From Dehalococcoidia bacterium (lineage in GTDB: Bacteria; Chloroflexota; Dehalococcoidia; Dehalococcoidales; RBG-16-60-22): a stretch of DNA of 12,308 nt. The position numbers and the translations under genes are program-made. Every line of letters starts with the position of its first letter. Position 1 is the first letter of the stretch. This document shows positions 7,678 through 12,308 of this stretch, piece by piece. The stretch covers positions 1 to 12,308 of the forward strand of contig JAUWLN010000044.1 in assembly GCA_030613665.1 (NCBI GenBank), written 5' to 3'. The notes under the pieces are model-generated. The model saw only the letters and a list, made by a program, of their open reading frames with translations, was not told the DNA's origin and did not search any database.

Positions 7678-8259
7678 TTATTGTATTAAAGTTGCGTGAC
7701 CAGACCAAATACCAGTATTGAACAAGAAATCGTCAGTTATGCCAGCAGCAGCATGAAATTCCGTTATGACATTTTTCACATCTTCTCTTGCTCGCTTGGC
7801 ATTTTTTAAACTGCAATACCTCTTCCACTTCGGCTCAAGCGGCTCACTCATGTATTTATCGATTTCGGTATTCGTACCTACAATATGGTCATCAGATTTA
7901 AGAAATACAGACTTACCGTGAGCAACTTCATTCCTGAATTTGAACAATTCTTTAATCGTCTGATATGGACGTTCCCCTTCATTCCTTTCAATCCCCATTT
8001 TTTCCGCTATTACGTTAAGTTTCCTCTGCGGTGAGAGTTGCTCAAGGTCATCCCAGCAAACGAATATTCGTTCACCTATGTGATTAAGATAAGCTTCAAG
8101 CGTGAATGCTGTGAAAATAAGGCTCGCCATTAACTGATAATACGAACCTCCGACATCTTTCTCCGCTTTATATAGCATCACGTGAGACGCGTGAAACATT
8201 TCCGCGTATGTGTTTACCTGTGCCTCTTTAGAGATTTTTACTCTTTGCTTTTCAATCAC
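7678..8259 (-). CDS. HEPN-domain protein, putative RNase
   Basis: The 193-residue product is mostly helical. It has LIFTAFTLEAYLNHIGERI at about 47-65, as in many HEPN proteins, and the HEPN signature R-x4-H as R109-N-E-V-A-H114, with the typical polar Asn after the Arg and Gly after the His. In active HEPN RNases this motif forms the metal-independent catalytic site between two protomers. HEPN proteins occur in toxin-antitoxin, abortive-infection and RNA-processing systems. No nucleotidyltransferase or other antitoxin partner lies beside it, so its role is open. The GTG start overlaps the ftsK TGA by 4 bases (8256-8259), implying translational coupling. The gene is visibly AT-richer than ftsK and uvrB, which suggests later acquisition. 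It converges with the 50-residue gene across 31 bases in which no terminator is seen. Confidence 0.7.
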   Translation of the reverse strand: MIEKQRVKISKEAQVNTYAEMFHASHVMLYKAEKDVGGSYYQLMASLIFTAFTLEAYLNHIGERIFVCWDDLEQLSPQRKLNVIAEKMGIERNEGERPYQTIKELFKFRNEVAHGKSVFLKSDDHIVGTNTEIDKYMSEPLEPKWKRYCSLKNAKRAREDVKNVITEFHAAAGITDDFLFNTGIWSGHATLIQ

Positions 8260-10532
8260 TGTTCTAATTTATCTTCCTCTTCTCCCCCACCAATATCTCC
8301 CCCCGTTTCCTCCTCAAGCTGCTCCATGATGCGGGCGGCCCTGGGATAGCCGATGTGCAGTTTCCGCTGCAGGAAAGAAGTTGAAATGTGGTCGTGCTGC
8401 CCCATAAGCTCGCGGGCGGAGTCCATGAGCGGGTCTTCCTGTTGGCCGCTGCGACCACCCATCGTGGGGGGTGGGGCCACTTCTTCGATTTTAATCGGCG
8501 CCGCTTCCTGTTCCTTCTGGCTGTTCCAGAAGTACACCAGCCGCTCCACCTCGGAATCGGAGACAAAGCAGCCCTGGAGTCGCCTCGGTTTTCCGGCTTC
8601 CGTGGGCATGTAGAGCATGTCTCCCCTGCCCAGCAGCTTTTCCGCCCCGGTGCCGTCAAGGATGGTGCGCGAGTCCACCTGCGAGGCGACGGCAAAGCTG
8701 ATGCGGGTGGGGAAGTTGGCCTTTATCAGCCCGGTGACCACGTCTACCGATGGGCGCTGCGTGGCCACGACCAGGTGGATGCCGGTGGCGCGGGCAAGCT
8801 GGGCGAGCCGGCACAGGATATGCTCCACCTCGTCAAAGCTGGTCATCATCAGGTCGGCCAGTTCGTCAATGATGAGCACCATGTAGGGCATCTTATCGCT
8901 GCCCTCGCGGTTCCTGTTGTAACCCTCAATATTGCGGGCCCCGGCCGACGCCAGCTTCTGATATCTCTGGTCCATTTCCTGACTCAGCCAGCGCAGTATG
9001 CTTAAAGCTTTTTTCGTATCAACGATAACCGGAGTGGCCAGATGCGGGATGCTGTTGTACGGCGTGAGCTCAACGCGCTTGGGGTCAATCATGATGAACC
9101 TGGTGTCGAACGGCGTGTTGTAGAGCAGCAGGCAGCCGATAACCGCGTTAAGGCAGACCGTTTTACCGCTGCCGGGTGCCCCGGCGATAAGCAGGTGCGG
9201 CATCCGGGACAGGTCTCCCGATATCGCCTCGCCGCCGGCACCTTTACCCAGTGCCAGTGACAGTTTCGAGCGCGCCTGCAATTTCTGGTACGTGCTGGAT
9301 TCTATGACGCTGCGCAGACTGACCACGCCGATGCTTGTGTTTGGCACCTCAATGCCAACCATTGATTTTCCCGGGACCGGCGCTTCAATTCTTATGCTCG
9401 GTGCCGCCAGGGCCAGTGCCAGGTCATTGGCCAGAGAGGTAATCCGGTCCACCTTAACCCTCGTCTTGGACACTTCCTCCAGAGTCACCGTGACGTCACC
9501 GTTCCTGTCCCGCTCTTTCCTTTCCCTCAGTTTTCTATCCCAGCCCGGTTCCACGCCGAACTGGGTCACCGTCGGCCCGGCGTTTATCTGCACGATCTTG
9601 GCCTCAACGCCGTAGCTGGCCAGCGCATCTTCAATTATCTTGGCTCTCTGTACATTATCCGCCTCACTGAACTCAATCTCCGGCGTCGTGTCGAGGATTT
9701 CTATCGGGGGCAGCTTCCAGCCATCAACCGTCACCAGGTCGGACGACTGACCGTATTTCTTCCATACTTCCTGCGCCACCTGTCTGAGCTCCTGAGTGGT
9801 CGGTGCTGGCGCCGGGGCTCTGGTTGCCGCTTCCCTCTCCGGAGGAGCCACCAGCGGCGATTTTGGTATCGCCTTTTCCGGCCTCACCACAGGCTCTTCC
9901 ATCACGCGCGGCATGGGCGGCTTCTCCTCAATGGGCGGCTTGGGGTGAAGCTCTATATGGGCCGGCATTGCGGCACGTTCGTTCGCAAGCTGTTTTTCAA
10001 GATACCTAGGTACCTTCGCTGGCCGCCGCTGGAACTGGCTTCCCAGCCACGAGAAAAATTTGGCGCCCAGCTTCAGACATACTTTGGGAGCGACCAGGAT
10101 TAAGCCAGCGATAAAAAGCCCTGTAATAACCAGGATATCAACTACGGGTGCGGGTTCCATTATCAGCGCACTGCCGAATTCGCCCCCCATATCAAAAATG
10201 GCCAGTATCCCCCAGACCGCCAGCACAAAGGCAGCGGCTCCCAGCCACCGATTAAAACGGAGGATAAATGAAGGCAATTTTCGCCGCTTCATCTGAACGA
10301 TAAAGGTAATAATCGCGGCCGCAACGAAAAGCAATCCCCAGCCAAATAGGCCAGTCAACGCCGGCCACTGCCACCAGACCAGCAAGCCAGCGAGCGCCAG
10401 CAGGATTGTATAGCGGATTGGCGGCAGCCACAGAAAATAGAAAAGCCCGCCCAGGAAAGACCGCCGTCGTCTTTGTCTTGGCCCCGGTCTGTTCAGGAAC
10501 TCATTATCCTCTCTGGGTCTTTTTTTTGGCAT
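8256..10532 (-). CDS. ftsK: DNA translocase FtsK/SpoIIIE
   Basis: A hexameric membrane-anchored DNA pump that clears chromosome ends from the division septum. The 758-residue length fits the compact SpoIIIE-like form. A basic N-terminus is followed by about four membrane segments between residues 35 and 147, a Pro/Ala/Glu-rich linker at about 190-245, and the alpha and RecA-like motor domains. Walker A is GAPGSGKT at 451-458. Walker B is VLIIDE with Asp556-Glu557. ATQRPSVDVVTGLIKANFPT is a family signature. The C-terminal gamma winged helix (DPLMDSARELM, then FLQRKLHIGYPRAARIMEQLE) would read orienting sequences on DNA. The start lies 5 bases after the rnj stop, and the downstream HEPN start overlaps its stop, so it sits in the middle of an operon. 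Codons 2-4 contain a run of eight A that could slip. Confidence 0.95.
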   Translation of the reverse strand: MPKKRPREDNEFLNRPGPRQRRRRSFLGGLFYFLWLPPIRYTILLALAGLLVWWQWPALTGLFGWGLLFVAAAIITFIVQMKRRKLPSFILRFNRWLGAAAFVLAVWGILAIFDMGGEFGSALIMEPAPVVDILVITGLFIAGLILVAPKVCLKLGAKFFSWLGSQFQRRPAKVPRYLEKQLANERAAMPAHIELHPKPPIEEKPPMPRVMEEPVVRPEKAIPKSPLVAPPEREAATRAPAPAPTTQELRQVAQEVWKKYGQSSDLVTVDGWKLPPIEILDTTPEIEFSEADNVQRAKIIEDALASYGVEAKIVQINAGPTVTQFGVEPGWDRKLRERKERDRNGDVTVTLEEVSKTRVKVDRITSLANDLALALAAPSIRIEAPVPGKSMVGIEVPNTSIGVVSLRSVIESSTYQKLQARSKLSLALGKGAGGEAISGDLSRMPHLLIAGAPGSGKTVCLNAVIGCLLLYNTPFDTRFIMIDPKRVELTPYNSIPHLATPVIVDTKKALSILRWLSQEMDQRYQKLASAGARNIEGYNRNREGSDKMPYMVLIIDELADLMMTSFDEVEHILCRLAQLARATGIHLVVATQRPSVDVVTGLIKANFPTRISFAVASQVDSRTILDGTGAEKLLGRGDMLYMPTEAGKPRRLQGCFVSDSEVERLVYFWNSQKEQEAAPIKIEEVAPPPTMGGRSGQQEDPLMDSARELMGQHDHISTSFLQRKLHIGYPRAARIMEQLEEETGGDIGGGEEEDKLEQ

Positions 10533-10537
10533 AACCG

Positions 10538-12196
10538 TTACACTCTGACCATAAATGGCAGAATCATCGGGCGAAGCTTGGTCTTCTCATAGTAAAATTT
10601 CTCCAGCGTATCCCTCGCCTTGGCATTGACAAAGCTCCACTCGGCGGCCTTGCCGCCGCTGTGGTCAAGTGCCCTGGCCAGCAGGTCGCGGCTTTCATCA
10701 ATCATTTCCTTGAACTCCCTGGTATCGACAAAGCCCCGTGTCACGATGTCAGGGCGCCCCACCAGCTTACCCGTCTGCCGGTTCACCGCGATTATCGCCA
10801 CCACGATGCCGTCCTTTGACAGCATGCGCCTGTTACGCAACACCACACCGCCGATATCCCCGACGCTTAACCCGTCAACATAAACGTTACCCGAACCAAC
10901 CTTCCCGTTCTTTTTGGCCGAGTGTTCGGTGAGCTCAAGAATGTCCCCGTCTTCCAGAACGAAAGTGTTTTCCTTCGACATGCCCACCGATTCAGCCAGC
11001 CTGGCGTGCAGGCTGAGATGGCGGTACTCGCCGTGGATGGGCATGAAAAACTTCGGCTTGACCAGGTTCAGCAGTAACTTGAGCTCTTCCTGGCTGCCGT
11101 GGCCATGAACGTGAACCTGTGCCACTTTATCGTACAGCACCCGTGCTCCCTGCTTGAAAAGGTTATCCACGGTGCGGTTGACAACAGCCTCGTTGCCGGG
11201 TATCGGCGTTGCCGACATTACGATGGTATCTCCGGAGTGGATGCTAACGTTGGGGTGGTCACGATTTGCCATGCGCACCAGCGCCGAGGTCGGCTCTCCT
11301 TGACTTCCAGTGGTAACAAATACAACCTTGTCGTTGGGGAGGCCGCGGGCTTCATCAATTCTGCCCAGGATTCCATCAGGGGCCTGGATATAACCAAGCT
11401 CCAGTGCCATGCGCACCGTATCATTCATGCTGCGTCCGACAATGAAAACACGCCGCCCGTGCCTGGCCGCAGCGTCAATCACCTGCTGGACACGCGACAC
11501 CAGCGAGGAAAAGGTGGTAACTATCACCCTGCCCGGGGCATCCCCCATGATGTGGTCCAGAGCTTCTCCCACCACCCTTTCCGACGGCGTGTAGCCGGGA
11601 AGCTCGGCGTATGTAGAATCAGAAAGGAGGAGCAAGACTCCCTGTGCCCCCAGTTGAGCCAGGCGTGAAAGGTCGGTCGGCCGGCCGCTGACCGGCGTGT
11701 AATCGAGCTTGAAATCACCGCTGTGCACCACGACGCCAACCGGGGTATTAATAATCAGGCCGGCGGCGTCAGGAATACTGTGGCAGACGGGAAATAACTC
11801 TACCTTGAATGCTCCCAGCGTAATCGGTTCGCCGGGGGATACCACTTTTAATTTGGCATCAGACAGCGCTTTGCGTTCCTTGAGTTTAACGCGTATCAGG
11901 CCATGGGTCAGGCGGCTGGCATAAACCGGAACATCAAGCTGGGGTAGAACGTAGGGCAGCGCGCCAATATGGTCCTCATGACCGTGTGTAACGACAATGC
12001 CCAGGATTTTTTTCTTTCCATCCAGAAGGTAATTGATATCAGGAATCACCAGGTCAATGCCAAGCATTTCCTCCCCTGGAAACATGAGCCCGGCATCAAC
12101 GATTAATATCTCGTTCTCATATTCCAGCAGGAGCATATTTTTGCCGATTTCACTGAGACCACCGAGGGGGATGAGCTTTAACTTTGATCTGGCCAT
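10538..12196 (-). CDS. rnj: Ribonuclease J
   Basis: A metallo-beta-lactamase/beta-CASP ribonuclease combining 5'-exonuclease and endonuclease activity, central to mRNA decay and rRNA maturation where RNase E is absent. It has 552 residues, the normal length. The N-terminal core carries LGGLSEIGKNM, then the zinc-binding H71-x-H73-x-D75-H76. CHSIPDAAGL and VHSGDFKLDYTPV contribute further metal ligands. The beta-CASP region includes TTFSSLVSRVQQVID and VGRSM. HVHGHGSQEELKLLL and MPIHGEYRHL follow, then the C-terminal domain used for dimerisation. The ATG at 12196 follows the upstream gene by 10 bases, with a purine-rich GGAAAG just before it. The close spacing to ftsK (5 bases) and to the gene upstream makes a minus-strand operon whose promoter is outside the window. 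Confidence 0.97.
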   Translation of the reverse strand: MARSKLKLIPLGGLSEIGKNMLLLEYENEILIVDAGLMFPGEEMLGIDLVIPDINYLLDGKKKILGIVVTHGHEDHIGALPYVLPQLDVPVYASRLTHGLIRVKLKERKALSDAKLKVVSPGEPITLGAFKVELFPVCHSIPDAAGLIINTPVGVVVHSGDFKLDYTPVSGRPTDLSRLAQLGAQGVLLLLSDSTYAELPGYTPSERVVGEALDHIMGDAPGRVIVTTFSSLVSRVQQVIDAAARHGRRVFIVGRSMNDTVRMALELGYIQAPDGILGRIDEARGLPNDKVVFVTTGSQGEPTSALVRMANRDHPNVSIHSGDTIVMSATPIPGNEAVVNRTVDNLFKQGARVLYDKVAQVHVHGHGSQEELKLLLNLVKPKFFMPIHGEYRHLSLHARLAESVGMSKENTFVLEDGDILELTEHSAKKNGKVGSGNVYVDGLSVGDIGGVVLRNRRMLSKDGIVVAIIAVNRQTGKLVGRPDIVTRGFVDTREFKEMIDESRDLLARALDHSGGKAAEWSFVNAKARDTLEKFYYEKTKLRPMILPFMVRV

Positions 12197-12206
12197 CTTT
12201 CCAGTC

Positions 12207-12308
12207 CTAAAACATGCTCAACTGCTGGGGGCTGGGTTTAGCATCGGGAACATTTTTCGCCTCGGCAAGCACGGCGGGTATCTTTTTCATATCGTCTTCT
12301 ATTGCCTG
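12207..12308 (-). CDS. C-terminal 33 residues of an unidentified protein (runs off right edge)
   Basis: The minus-strand frame entering from the right edge is open for 33 codons and ends in TAG at 12209-12207, ten bases before the rnj start. The visible peptide has a charged helix (IEDDMKKIPAVLAEAKN), then a Pro-rich tail ending PQQLSMF. The protein-like composition and tight spacing to rnj support a real gene at the head of this operon segment. Too little is visible to name a family. Confidence 0.6.
   Translation of the reverse strand, partial: QAIEDDMKKIPAVLAEAKNVPDAKPSPQQLSMF

Noticed and set aside
8388..9005. 205-codon plus-strand frame inside ftsK
   Set aside because: Antisense shadow of the FtsK motor domain.

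Overview
The window (about 57% GC by eye) looks like the chromosome of an uncultured or little-studied member of the Chloroflexota, most likely Dehalococcoidia. This is a tentative inference from overall protein style: UvrB, RNase J, a compact FtsK, and lipoproteins with long Pro/Ala/Thr linkers. There is no rRNA or marker that settles it, and I see no tRNA, rRNA or CRISPR array.

Left part (1-4483): the edge holds the 5' end of an IS3-type transposase orfA pointing out of the window, its probable IS end, and an AT-rich remnant of a gene the IS may have truncated. Two secreted lipoprotein genes follow. The first (440-1667) joins a DUF4382-like domain to a chagasin-type (I42) protease-inhibitor domain, but an apparent extra base near 617 separates the signal peptide from both domains. 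The second (1790-4483) joins a Vps62-like domain to a TIM-barrel glycosidase-like domain.

Middle (4484-7646): a 475-base gap carries hairpins and a short minus-strand ORF with a very strong ribosome-binding site that looks like a relic of an integrase-type transposase. Then come uvrB, a C_GCAxxG_C_C redox protein and a 50-residue basic protein, all on the plus strand. The redox gene is the main discovery: its reading frame crosses a TGA exactly where the family has its first invariant cysteine, and a 7-bp hairpin with a GTT loop sits 20 bases downstream. The gene therefore very probably encodes a selenoprotein with a U-x-x-C motif, and ordinary gene callers would truncate it.

Right part (7678-12308), all minus strand and tightly packed: the C-terminal end of an unidentified protein, rnj (RNase J), ftsK and an AT-rich HEPN-domain gene whose GTG start overlaps the ftsK stop by 4 bases. 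The first three have the look of an old housekeeping operon. The HEPN gene looks like an acquired passenger that uses ftsK transcription and translation.

Two plus-strand genes (1790 and uvrB) have a perfect TATAAT a few bases before the ATG and no Shine-Dalgarno, which suggests leaderless mRNAs. Other genes here (440, 6974 and the ORF at 4750) have strong Shine-Dalgarno sequences, so both modes of initiation seem to coexist.
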